A DNA stretch of 64,000 bases. Origin: Pinibacter aurantiacus (GTDB lineage: Bacteria; Bacteroidota; Bacteroidia; Chitinophagales; Chitinophagaceae). The notes beneath the pieces are model-generated. The model was not told the origin of the DNA. It saw only the letters and a list, made by a program, of their open reading frames with translations, and did not search any database. The stretch covers positions 372,001 through 436,000 of the forward strand of contig NZ_JAHSPG010000016.1 in the NCBI RefSeq assembly GCF_019130065.1. The letters run 5' to 3'. The position numbers were made by a program, and so were the translations under genes. Shown piece by piece: positions 42,618 through 51,108 of the stretch (within the stretch, counting starts at the first letter, position 1; each line of letters begins with the position of its first letter).

Positions 42618-42803
42618 ACCAGGAGTTAGAAATTAGAAATTAGGAATTAGAACAGCCGCACACCGATGACACTGATTGGACTGATTTGCACAGATTTTTT
42701 TCCGTTGATCTCTGCTGCTTATTTGTATAGACTTTCAATCAATCAATAATTCAGTTATTCAATTATTGATCAGTGTAAATCCGTCTAATCCGTGTCATCA
42801 GCG
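42618..42803. repeat. composite repeat: TTAGAAA words plus GATGACAC inverted repeat
   Basis: TTAGAAA/TTAGGAA words at 42620-42650 without a partner arm, then GCACACCGATGACACTGATT at 42657 pairing with ATCCGTGTCATCAGCGTGC at 42785-42803. AATAACTG-type words lie in the loop (42745-42768). The right arm encodes the last codons and the stop (Ala-Arg-TGA) of lpxB. Confidence 0.8.
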
Positions 42804-43916
42804 TGCTTTCTCCACGAACTCCACAATGCTCCTTGCTGCATTTGCTGAAGCGTCGCCGCCCTTTGTCAGCAGTTGTTTCAGCTCGGAGTAATCGCTTTGC
42901 AGTTGTTGCCTGCGTGTTTCATCATTCAACAATCTGTTCAGCTCGTCTTTTATTTTTACAGGATTCATTTCGTCCTGTATCAGTTCTTTCACCACTTCTT
43001 TATCCATTATAAGATTTACAAGGCAGATATATTTCACCTTAATCAATTGCCTTGCGATAAGGTAGGAGACAGGATTACCTTTGTAGCATATTACTTCCGG
43101 CACATCGAACAACGCCGTTTCCAGGGTAGCAGTGCCAGAGGTTACAAGCGCTGCGCTGCTTTGCAGCAGGAGCTTGTATGTTTGATTGCTTACTGTGCTT
43201 ACATTTGGGTATGGTGTAATAAACTGGGCAAAGAAATCATCAGTAAGGCTCGGCGCTTTCGCAATGATGAATTGGTAATCCGGAAAATCTTTACTCACTT
43301 CCAGCATTACCGGCAATTTTTTCGCCACTTCCTGTTTGCGGCTGCCGGGAAGTAGCGCAATTATTTTTTTATCGCTTAGAGGAGACTCATCTTTTAGGTT
43401 TTTCTTCGCGTCTTCTATCACCTGCACCAGCGGATGTCCAACATATTCCACATCCCATTGCCATCTGTCTTTATAATAATCTTTTTCAAACGGAAGAATC
43501 ACCAGCATTTTGTCGATGTATTGCTTCATTTTCTTCACGCGGTTTTCCTTCCATGCCCACACCTGCGGAGAGATGTAAAACACAATTTTATAACCCTGCT
43601 GCTTGCCCCATTCTGCGATGCGCAGGTTGAAACCGGGGTAGTCGATCAACACCAAAACATCTGGTTTAAAATGCTCAATGTCTTCCTTGCAGAATTTTAA
43701 GTTTTTTAAAATCGTAGAAAGGTTGGCCACCACTTCCACAAAGCCCATAAAAGCCAGGTCCCTGTAGTGTTTTACCAATGTACCGCCGGCATTTTGCATA
43801 AGATCGCCACCCCAGCAGCGGATATCTGCAGCTGCATCTTGTTTCTTCAGCTCCTTAATGAGGTTACTTCCATGCAAATCGCCCGAAGCCTCGCCGGCAA
43901 TAATGTAGTATTTCAT
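42798..43916 (-). CDS. lpxB: lipid-A-disaccharide synthase
   Basis: Condenses UDP-2,3-diacylglucosamine with lipid X in lipid A synthesis at the inner membrane face. 372 residues when started at MKYYIIAGEASGDLHGSNLI; the upstream ATG at 43934 adds six unlikely residues. Family motifs: GEASGDLHG, RCWGGDLMQNAGG, DYPGFNLRIA, YYISPQVWAWKENR-like segment, LPFEKDYY, GHPL and LPGSRKQE; SGTATLE near the acceptor site. Gram-negative envelope. Adjacent genes are unrelated. Confidence 0.96.
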   Translation of the reverse strand: MKYYIIAGEASGDLHGSNLIKELKKQDAAADIRCWGGDLMQNAGGTLVKHYRDLAFMGFVEVVANLSTILKNLKFCKEDIEHFKPDVLVLIDYPGFNLRIAEWGKQQGYKIVFYISPQVWAWKENRVKKMKQYIDKMLVILPFEKDYYKDRWQWDVEYVGHPLVQVIEDAKKNLKDESPLSDKKIIALLPGSRKQEVAKKLPVMLEVSKDFPDYQFIIAKAPSLTDDFFAQFITPYPNVSTVSNQTYKLLLQSSAALVTSGTATLETALFDVPEVICYKGNPVSYLIARQLIKVKYICLVNLIMDKEVVKELIQDEMNPVKIKDELNRLLNDETRRQQLQSDYSELKQLLTKGGDASANAARSIVEFVEKAR

Positions 43917-43929
43917 ATGGCCGCAAGAT

Positions 43930-44130
43930 AGCAATAACTGAATAACTGAGTAACTGAATGACTGAATAACTGAGTAACTGGGTAGAATGAATTATTGCAT
44001 AGTTCTTAGTTGTTGGTTGTTAGTTGTTAGATTTCAACGACGGATATCCAAACCTAACGGCTAGCAACCAACAACTAATAACTAACAACCATCTCAGTTA
44101 TTCAATTATTCAGTTATTCAGTTATTTTTA
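43930..44130. repeat. nested hairpin: AATAACTG arms around TTGTTAG arms
   Basis: Outer arms: AATAACTGAATAACTGAGTA words (43932-43980) with CAGTTATT words (44095-44128). Inner arms: TTAGTTGTTGGTTGTTAGTT words (44008-44032) with CAACCAACAACTAATAACTA (44068-44090). Located between divergent genes, so it cannot be only a terminator. Confidence 0.85.
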
Positions 44131-44145
44131 CTAAAACACACCAGC

Positions 44146-44628
44146 ATGAACTTCGAACTTGCCCAGGTAAACATCGGTCGGATTCTGGGGCCAATGGACA
44201 GCGATGTGATGACCGACTTTGCTGCCAATATTGACTACATTAACGGTCTTGCAGAAAGCAGTGATGGCTTCGTTTGGAGACTAAAAGACGAGAACAACAA
44301 CGCCACGGATATCAAAATGTTTGACGATGAATTTTTGCTCGTTAATATGTCTGTTTGGAAAAATGTGGACACTCTTTTTGAATTTACTTACCGCACCATG
44401 CACACGGAATTTTTAAAACGGAGAAAGGAATGGTTCTCAAAATTGGACCAGATGCACTATGCTCTTTGGTATGTGCCTACCGGCCACAAGCCAACAACAG
44501 CCGAGGCTAAGGAAAGATTGGAGTATATAGAGCAAAACGGGGACACCCCTTTTGCGTTTGGCTTTAAGAATAGATTTTCAGTGGAAGACTATGTAGCCTT
44601 TAAGCTCAATGATTCGATAAATCAATAA
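44146..44628 (+). CDS. DUF3291-domain protein
   Basis: 160 residues of the dimeric alpha-beta barrel DUF3291 family (FELAQVNIGRILGPMDSDVM at the front, SVWKNVDTLFEFTYRTMHTE, and WYVPTGHKPTTAEAKERL). Related to antibiotic-biosynthesis monooxygenase-like folds. Function unknown. Confidence 0.9.
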   Translation: MNFELAQVNIGRILGPMDSDVMTDFAANIDYINGLAESSDGFVWRLKDENNNATDIKMFDDEFLLVNMSVWKNVDTLFEFTYRTMHTEFLKRRKEWFSKLDQMHYALWYVPTGHKPTTAEAKERLEYIEQNGDTPFAFGFKNRFSVEDYVAFKLNDSINQ

Positions 44629-44828
44629 TTCGATTATTACTGAGAAAAACTAACGTTCATAAGTATTGTATAATTATTTATTGAATTAATGAATCCTTAA
44701 TACAAAAAATAAAATAATCGAAGTTATTTGAGATAAATTCAAACAGATCGCTGCATTTTTTGTAATTTCAGCCCTCGTTTGTTTGCCAACATTCACCCAA
44801 CATTTTACATTTCAAACTTAGAGGTTTC

Positions 44829-47405
44829 ATGGACAACCAATCTTCTGCTCTTACATTGTTTAAAAACCAGGTGGGTATCAAGTTTCAGTTATACAACAGT
44901 TTGTTCACCTCACTGCCTTTTCACCGCATCGAAAAAACAGGTATCCTGCTTTCTTTGCTGCTTACCATTTGCGAAGATGGTTACCGCAACAGGCAGAGTC
45001 CGATGCAGATTATGGACGATTTTTTTGCAAGGCAAACAACATTCACAACTGAAGCTGAAAGGCTTGATCTGCTCTTTCGTTTCGTGCAATACGTAGAAAG
45101 GCAGGTAGTGCTTTTTGATGCGCTGGAAGATGCTGCCTTCAGGCAGATCAACGACATGAACGGCGTGGGAACTTTGCGCCATCTATCGTCCGAAGTTATG
45201 CAGGACCACAAAGAAAACGAGCTCGCCAAATTGATGAAAGATTTCGGCGTTCGTTTGGTGTTAACTGCACACCCTACGCAATTCTATCCCGGCCCGGTTT
45301 TGGGAATCATAAACGATTTGTCAAGAGCTGTAATTGAAAATGATTCCAGCGATATCAATATGTATCTGCAGCAACTTGGAAAGACGCCGTTTTTCCAAAA
45401 AACAAAACCAACCCCGTACGATGAGGCGTTGAGTTTGTTGTGGTACATGGAAAATATATTCTATCCGGCATCGGGACGCATTTTGACTTACATAAAAACG
45501 CAGTTCCCTAATGCCGTTCCCGAAGAGCACTCATTGATCCAAATGGGCTTTTGGCCGGGCGGTGACAGAGATGGAAATCCATTCGTAACAGTGGACACAA
45601 CGTTAAAAGTTGCGGAAGCTTTAAGAGGCGGCATCATCAAATGTTACTACCAGGATGTTCGCAGACTCAAGCGCAGACTGACTTTTAAAGGGGTTGAGAA
45701 TGTGCTGGCAGATCTGGAAACAAAGCTGTACGACAATATATTTGTTCCGGGGCAGCAGGCGAACATTACTGCAAAGGAAATGCTCGATACTTTGAAGCAG
45801 GTAAAAGAAACCATCATTTACCAGCACAATGGTTTGTTCCTGCACCTTGTAGAAAACTTCATTAACAAAGTAGAAATATTCGGATTGCACTTCGCGTCGC
45901 TGGATGTGCGCCAGGATTCTTCTGTACACGGAAATGTGCTGGAAGAAATTGCAGCGTCAACAAAGGCTTTGCCGGACAATTATGCTTCTTTAAAAGACAA
46001 AGAAAAAATTGAAGCGCTTACGCAAATAACAACCGTTATCAAAGGCGACGATCTTAAATCTGATATCGCAAAAGATACCATCAAGACAGCAAAAGCAATT
46101 CAGCAAATTCAGCAGTACAACGGTGAGCCCGGTTGTAACCGTTACATCATCAGCCAGTGCAACAGCGCGTTGAACGCAATGGAGGTGTTTGGTTTGTTAC
46201 TATTGGCAGGCTGGAAAAAAGATTCCATGAAAGTGGACATCGTTCCGCTGTTTGAAACCATCGACGATCTGAGAAATGCCGCCGAAGTAATGAAGGAGTT
46301 GTACGATCATCCTGTTTACCGCAAGCATCTTAAGAAAAGACGCGACAAGCAGACGATCATGCTTGGCTTCTCCGATGGCACAAAAGATGGCGGTTACCTG
46401 ATGGCGAACTGGAGCATTTACAAAGCAAAAGAAGAGCTGACAAGGCTTTCAAAAGAATACGATATTGAGGTGATCTTCTTTGATGGTCGCGGTGGTCCTC
46501 CAGCACGCGGCGGTGGAAAAACGCATAAGTTCTATGCGTCTATGGGAAAAAATATTTCCAACAAGGAAATACAACTGACCATCCAGGGCCAAACGGTAAG
46601 TTCCAATTTCGGAACAGCTGATGCTGCGCAATTCAACATCGAGCAATTGATACATGCCGGTATTTCCAACAGTCTTTTCTCCAAACGCAATTTTACTTTG
46701 GAGAAAAAAGAAGAGACTTTGTTGCAGAAGCTTGCAGAATCAAGCTTTAAATCGTTCTCTCAATTGAAAGGACATCCAGATTTTCTTAACTATTTGTCAC
46801 AGATAAGCCCGCTGAAGTTTTACAGCGAAACAAACATCGGAAGCCGTCCTGCAAAACGCGGAGGTGGTTCAAGGATGACGCTGAAAGATCTTCGCGCCAT
46901 TCCATTCGTAGGTTCGTGGAGCCAACTGAAACAAAACGTAACCGGTTACTACGGCGTGGGAAGTGCGTTGAAAGAATTTGACGATAAAGGCAAATGGAAG
47001 GAAGTAAAAGAGTTGTACGAAAACTCACTGTTTGTAAAAACGCTTATTGATAACTGTGAGATGAGTATGAAGAAATGCTTCTTCCCGCTTACGTTCCACT
47101 TATCAAAACATCCGGTACACGGCGAGATTTGGAATATGATCTACAGCGAGTACGAGCTTACAAAGAAATACTTGTTCAAGCTAACCGGTAAGAATGAATT
47201 GATGGCAGATTACCCTGTAGAGCAATTGTCCATACAGGTAAGGGAAAGAATAGTGTTGCCATTGGTAACTATCCAACAGTTTGCGATCAACCGCATCCGT
47301 GAAATAGAAGATCAAAGGCAAAACACGCCAATAAAAGCAACGTATGAGAAGCTGGTAATGCGTTGTTCGTTTGGTATTATCAATGCGGGAAGGAATTCAG
47401 CGTAG
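44829..47405 (+). CDS. ppc: phosphoenolpyruvate carboxylase
   Basis: Carboxylates PEP to oxaloacetate, refilling the TCA cycle. 858 residues, near the family's 880-960. Signature one LTAHPTQFYPG with the catalytic His, GGDRDGNPFVT with the Mg/PEP-binding residues, LDVRQDSS, signature two GFSDGTKDGGYLMANW and FFDGRGGPPARGGGK, then SRPAKRGGGSR. The C-terminus usually ends NTG; here it ends AGRNSA, so the usual C-terminal residue (Gly) is missing. Monocistronic with terminator. Confidence 0.96.
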   Translation: MDNQSSALTLFKNQVGIKFQLYNSLFTSLPFHRIEKTGILLSLLLTICEDGYRNRQSPMQIMDDFFARQTTFTTEAERLDLLFRFVQYVERQVVLFDALEDAAFRQINDMNGVGTLRHLSSEVMQDHKENELAKLMKDFGVRLVLTAHPTQFYPGPVLGIINDLSRAVIENDSSDINMYLQQLGKTPFFQKTKPTPYDEALSLLWYMENIFYPASGRILTYIKTQFPNAVPEEHSLIQMGFWPGGDRDGNPFVTVDTTLKVAEALRGGIIKCYYQDVRRLKRRLTFKGVENVLADLETKLYDNIFVPGQQANITAKEMLDTLKQVKETIIYQHNGLFLHLVENFINKVEIFGLHFASLDVRQDSSVHGNVLEEIAASTKALPDNYASLKDKEKIEALTQITTVIKGDDLKSDIAKDTIKTAKAIQQIQQYNGEPGCNRYIISQCNSALNAMEVFGLLLLAGWKKDSMKVDIVPLFETIDDLRNAAEVMKELYDHPVYRKHLKKRRDKQTIMLGFSDGTKDGGYLMANWSIYKAKEELTRLSKEYDIEVIFFDGRGGPPARGGGKTHKFYASMGKNISNKEIQLTIQGQTVSSNFGTADAAQFNIEQLIHAGISNSLFSKRNFTLEKKEETLLQKLAESSFKSFSQLKGHPDFLNYLSQISPLKFYSETNIGSRPAKRGGGSRMTLKDLRAIPFVGSWSQLKQNVTGYYGVGSALKEFDDKGKWKEVKELYENSLFVKTLIDNCEMSMKKCFFPLTFHLSKHPVHGEIWNMIYSEYELTKKYLFKLTGKNELMADYPVEQLSIQVRERIVLPLVTIQQFAINRIREIEDQRQNTPIKATYEKLVMRCSFGIINAGRNSA

Positions 47406-47422
47406 GGGCGAATTGCATTCGC
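47404..47422. repeat. GGGCGAATTGCATTCGCCC palindrome
   Basis: Seven-bp arms GGGCGAA / TTCGCCC around TTGCA, directly behind the ppc stop. Confidence 0.7.
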
Positions 47423-47534
47423 CCTGGCACCTCGGTTCGTGTCCAGGGAAACAGAGATGATCAAACTGAATGGGCAAAATATGTTTAGTGAAGACACGGA
47501 ACATAGCGCCGAAAAATAAAAAATATAAAATATA

Positions 47535-47566
47535 AAGCCCGGTGCATGAGCATCGGGCTTTTTTAT
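47535..47566 (+). terminator. intrinsic terminator of ppc
   Basis: AAGCCCGGTGC...GCATCGGGCTT followed by TTTTT. Confidence 0.88.
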
Positions 47567-47678
47567 GCTATGGCTCTGCGAACATGGAGGATCAGGTGTG
47601 GAAAATATTGATGTATTGATTTTGTGGAAATTCGGCGATAAATTGTCTTAGATAGAATCAACATTAATGCAAGCCATT

Positions 47679-48854
47679 ATGAAAGAAAAATTAGCCTTAT
47701 TATTGATTTTAGCCATTCCATGCTCTTTGTTCGCACAGCAAAAATTTAAAATCGACTTAAGTTCGCCTTCGCTTATTAATAAGAGTCTGATACTTGCGCC
47801 CTCTCCCTGGGTTAAAGAATTGAAAGGACTTTATTGCCTCAACCTGGATACAAATAAAAACATAATTGATTTTTGTAAAAATAACGGCTTTGAGAAATCG
47901 GTTTATCAGATAACCGTCCAGGAAAAAAATTCAATCCGAGGTGAATTTGCTTACCCCGTACCTGTCACATTTCAGTTTGTTGATCCCGAAAACAATCAGC
48001 TTCATCTAAGCTCCAAATTTTTTCTGGATAGTGGCAGTTACAAAATAGACCTGCCCAAAGTTTTGCGTCGATGCGATATCAATCTGAACTCTCCTGTTAA
48101 CAACGAATACGCAGATTTTAAAAAACTATTTGTGGATTTTTATATCAGCCAAGACAAGCTATTCGACAGCTTAACCAACCTGGCTGAAAAAGAAAACAGA
48201 GTTGCTTCTTATATAAGAAAGAATCCTGACTCTTATGTCGCTTTGTGGGAGATAATTGACGATTATTTTACACATGATTACGTCCCTGTTTATTTGGAAA
48301 ATCTGCGGTTGTTTTCTGCTAGTATGAAAACCTCGAAATTATTCACAACGTTTGAAGGTATATTAAAGCATGACAGTTCTAGTAACAAGGGAAATAAATT
48401 TGAGCTTGAAAGATCAGTTGTTGCAGGTAGTTTATTTCCTGAAATAGATTTCGATGGTCGTAATATGCTGACCAAGGAAGATTTTAAAAAGAGTGAGTTA
48501 ACGTTAATTGACTGTTGGGCAACGTGGTGCGGATATTGCGTAAAAGCGATGCCCGGGGTTGTTGCCTTGTATAATGAGTATAAAGACCTTGGCGTTAATT
48601 TCATTTCGGTGGCCCTGGAAAACGATCCTAAAAAAATTAAACTTGCCAATGAAATTTTGAAGAAGAATAATGTAAAATGGAAGAACTATTTCGATATTAA
48701 AAAGGATTTTAACGATAAGGTTGGTGTAGTTGCGATTCCTCTTTTATTTTTAGTTGATCAGAATGGAAAAATCGTTGAAAGGGTAAACAGTGCTGACATA
48801 GATTTTATTAAAAAAACTATTGATGATTATTTAAGGAATGAAAAGAATGAATGA
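47679..48854 (+). CDS. TlpA-like thioredoxin-fold protein
   Basis: 391 residues when started at MKEKLALLLILAIPCSLFAQ (signal peptide); an ATG four codons earlier is in frame. The first about 240 residues match nothing I know; residues about 250-390 form a TlpA/ResA thioredoxin domain with WATWCGYCVKAMP (CxxC) and the cis-Pro segment VVAIPLLFLVD. Periplasmic reductant, for example in cytochrome maturation or envelope protein repair. Followed by the DUF481 gene. Confidence 0.88.
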   Translation: MKEKLALLLILAIPCSLFAQQKFKIDLSSPSLINKSLILAPSPWVKELKGLYCLNLDTNKNIIDFCKNNGFEKSVYQITVQEKNSIRGEFAYPVPVTFQFVDPENNQLHLSSKFFLDSGSYKIDLPKVLRRCDINLNSPVNNEYADFKKLFVDFYISQDKLFDSLTNLAEKENRVASYIRKNPDSYVALWEIIDDYFTHDYVPVYLENLRLFSASMKTSKLFTTFEGILKHDSSSNKGNKFELERSVVAGSLFPEIDFDGRNMLTKEDFKKSELTLIDCWATWCGYCVKAMPGVVALYNEYKDLGVNFISVALENDPKKIKLANEILKKNNVKWKNYFDIKKDFNDKVGVVAIPLLFLVDQNGKIVERVNSADIDFIKKTIDDYLRNEKNE

Positions 48855-48902
48855 ATGGAAAGGTTCTTGCAGACTGGAAACACTTCTTGCAAATAGTATT
48901 TG

Positions 48903-48960
48903 GTACAGAGGCACAGAGTTACGAAGAATATTTCTTCGTTTCTTTGTGCCTCTGTGGCAT
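48903..48960. repeat. CAGAGGCACAGAG inverted repeat
   Basis: CAGAGGCACAGAG, then ACGAAGAA, complementary to TTCTTCGT and CTTTGTGCCTCTG. Sits in the leader of the DUF481 gene. Confidence 0.85.
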
Positions 48961-48981
48961 AAAAATATAGAAAGGGGATGT

Positions 48982-49716
48982 ATGAAATGGTTATTCGCAA
49001 TTAGTATATTCTTAGTCTGCGAGCAAGGTTTCGCACAGTTCAATGATAGCACACACTATTATGCACGTTTTGCATCAACGGGTGTCATCAACAAAACCGA
49101 TGGCGCAAACTCTTATGTTTTGAGCAATTTTGCCACCTATAATATTGATAAACGCAAGTATTTCTTAAACACCGCAGCCAGTTATATTTACGGCGAGAAC
49201 GATGGCGGATTAACGAACAACGATTTTGCCACCACTGCCAGTTTTGACTATTTGAAAAAACAAAAGAGGCTCTATTATTGGGCATTGGTAAACTACGATA
49301 AAAGCTATTCGTTACAGATTACTAACCGTTTGCAAGCCGGCGTGGGATTGGCTTACAAGTTTATAAGGGATTCCACAGGTAAGCAGGAATTTACCATTAG
49401 CGATGGATTTTTGTACGAAGCATCTAATCTTATTGACAGTAAATTGGGAAAGGATGATTATCAAACCGTGCGGAACAGCTTCCGCATTCGGTATCATTTT
49501 ACAATAAAAGACATACTTGTTGTTGACGGCAATAATTTCTTTCAACCTTCTATTTTAGATATCAGCGACTATGTTATAAAAGCCACCAACACACTCTCCG
49601 TTAGGCTATACAAATGGCTTAGCATAACCGCGGCACAAACTTACAATAGGGTCAACCGCACTGAGCGGGAGAACTTGTTGCTGACGTTTGGTTTGACGGT
49701 TGATAAGTATTTTTAA
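48982..49716 (+). CDS. DUF481-family outer-membrane protein
   Basis: 244 residues started at MKWLFAISIFLVCEQGFAQF, which has a signal peptide; the longer in-frame start at 48838 runs through a repeat and overlaps the preceding gene. Strands alternate throughout (SLQITNRLQAGVGLAYKFIR; LSVRLYKWLSITAAQTYNR) and the end LLLTFGLTVDKYF is aromatic. DUF481 is a salt-induced OMP family of unknown function. Confidence 0.8.
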   Translation: MKWLFAISIFLVCEQGFAQFNDSTHYYARFASTGVINKTDGANSYVLSNFATYNIDKRKYFLNTAASYIYGENDGGLTNNDFATTASFDYLKKQKRLYYWALVNYDKSYSLQITNRLQAGVGLAYKFIRDSTGKQEFTISDGFLYEASNLIDSKLGKDDYQTVRNSFRIRYHFTIKDILVVDGNNFFQPSILDISDYVIKATNTLSVRLYKWLSITAAQTYNRVNRTERENLLLTFGLTVDKYF

Positions 49717-49717
49717 G

Positions 49718-49824
49718 CAACTAACTGAATAACTGATTAACTGAATAACTGAGTGGTTGATTGTCGAAAAACACTGTCAGACATTGAACCACTCAGTTAT
49801 TCAGTTATTCAGTCATTCAGTTAA
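49718..49824. repeat. octad-word hairpin, AATAACTG family
   Basis: CTAACTGAATAACTGATTAA words with the complementary CAGTTATTCAGTTATTCAGT; the inner part GAGTGGTT...AACCACTC extends the stem. Between convergent genes, next to the porin terminator. Confidence 0.88.
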
Positions 49825-49853
49825 GAAAAAAGCCCCTGGAAAGGGGCCTTCTA
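49825..49853 (-). terminator. intrinsic terminator of the porin gene
   Basis: Minus strand AAGGCCCCTTTCCAGGGGC followed by TTTTTTC. Confidence 0.88.
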
Positions 49854-49935
49854 ATTGTTGTGGTTAAAATAAATCAATCTATAATTACCTGGCTAAGGCG
49901 TTGTATCGAAAAATGTGTAACTAAACTTTAAACTT

Positions 49936-51018
49936 TTAGAAATGATAGATCGCTGCTACTAACAATGATGCTGTGCTTTTTGTGGTAGTGCCATCATGTT
50001 TTGTAAACATTTCTTTGCCAGAATTATCATATCTGATCTCAGGAATAATGGTCAAACCATCTATTTTAAAGTTCGCTGAAAGTGTGGTTTCAAAGAAGTT
50101 GGTGCCAAATGCGCCGCCGCTTACTGCATCTTTATCGTCAAAATATTCACCTCTCAAAGTAAGGCCGAACCATGGTTTAGGATCAACGTTGAAGTACAAC
50201 GCAGAACCCCACCAGTTTTTAGTATCGCCATATTTGCCATCATCATCTTTGGCTTTTACCATTTGCACTGTTCCATTGTAGCCAATGCTGAATTTTGGAG
50301 AAAGTGCGCCTGTAGCAACCACATCTATCTGGTTCATTTTAGCGGTGCCGTTTGCATTACCACCCTGGTAGTTCAGGTATAGTTTTATCGCATCTTTTGC
50401 CAATGAAGTGCTATACTGGCCTATGATGAATTTGCGGGAGAAATCGGCATATTTTAAATCACTTGGATCAGAAATACCAAGCATGAAAGTGCTTTTGCCT
50501 ACGGTGAATTCACCTTTCAAACCAGTGTTAAAGAATGGCCCGTAAGAAAACATGTAAGACATGCTGTAGTTTCTGTTCAGGTAAGCATCTACCAATTCGT
50601 AGCCGATATGTGTTGCCCAGCTACCTGCAGTAAATTTTACATTTTTCCATGGAGTGTAGTACAAATAAGCTTGCTTTACAATCAAACTACTTTTGGTATC
50701 GTTGTAGGAAAACTCATCTGCTCTTTTTCCATAACCCAGGTCGATAACACCGCCTACTTTCCCAACACTATGCTCCAATTTTATGGAAGCCATGTTGAAA
50801 GTGAAAGAATTTTGTGAATTGGTGAAACTGGTATAGTTGTTAAACGTTTCTGCTTCTTTTGGAGGATTACTTAAATTATATCTATAGAAAACGTCAATTG
50901 AACCGGTGATATTAAAATTAGGTTTCTTTTGTTCAACGGTTGTAGTAGTAGAGTCTTGCGAGTAGGCAGTAGAAAATCCTGCCAGCAATGTGGCTGATGC
51001 AAATAATTTTCTTAACAT
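49936..51018 (-). CDS. outer-membrane porin encoded with the ammonium transporter
   Basis: 360 residues, signal peptide about 1-20 (ending AYSQ), then a beta-barrel of PF07642/BBP2-like type: FNITGSIDVFYRYNLS as first strand, SFTFNMASIKLEHS, LIVKQAYLYYTPW, terminal aromatic AAIYHF. It follows amt on the same strand across a large hairpin, a pairing seen in many Bacteroidota. Proposed to admit ammonium or small solutes; not shown. Confidence 0.87.
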   Translation of the reverse strand: MLRKLFASATLLAGFSTAYSQDSTTTTVEQKKPNFNITGSIDVFYRYNLSNPPKEAETFNNYTSFTNSQNSFTFNMASIKLEHSVGKVGGVIDLGYGKRADEFSYNDTKSSLIVKQAYLYYTPWKNVKFTAGSWATHIGYELVDAYLNRNYSMSYMFSYGPFFNTGLKGEFTVGKSTFMLGISDPSDLKYADFSRKFIIGQYSTSLAKDAIKLYLNYQGGNANGTAKMNQIDVVATGALSPKFSIGYNGTVQMVKAKDDDGKYGDTKNWWGSALYFNVDPKPWFGLTLRGEYFDDKDAVSGGAFGTNFFETTLSANFKIDGLTIIPEIRYDNSGKEMFTKHDGTTTKSTASLLVAAIYHF

Positions 51019-51045
51019 TGTTTTGGTTTTTAAGTGTTAATAAAA

Positions 51046-51108
51046 AAGGTACGGCTTATCAGGGCTTGGTCAGAAGCCCTGATGTTCAAGCTGTACCTTC
51101 TTTTTTAG
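51046..51108 (-). terminator. large hairpin (terminator/attenuator) between amt and the porin gene
   Basis: Minus-strand long stem with bulges: GAAGGTAC, GCTT and ATCAGGGCTT pair with AAGCCCTGAT, AAGC and GTACCTT, followed by TTTTT. Ends right before the porin gene leader, so it can reduce porin expression relative to amt. Confidence 0.75.

Noticed and set aside
48838-48981. N-terminal extension of the DUF481 protein
   Set aside because: It runs through an inverted repeat, overlaps the previous gene and hides the signal peptide.
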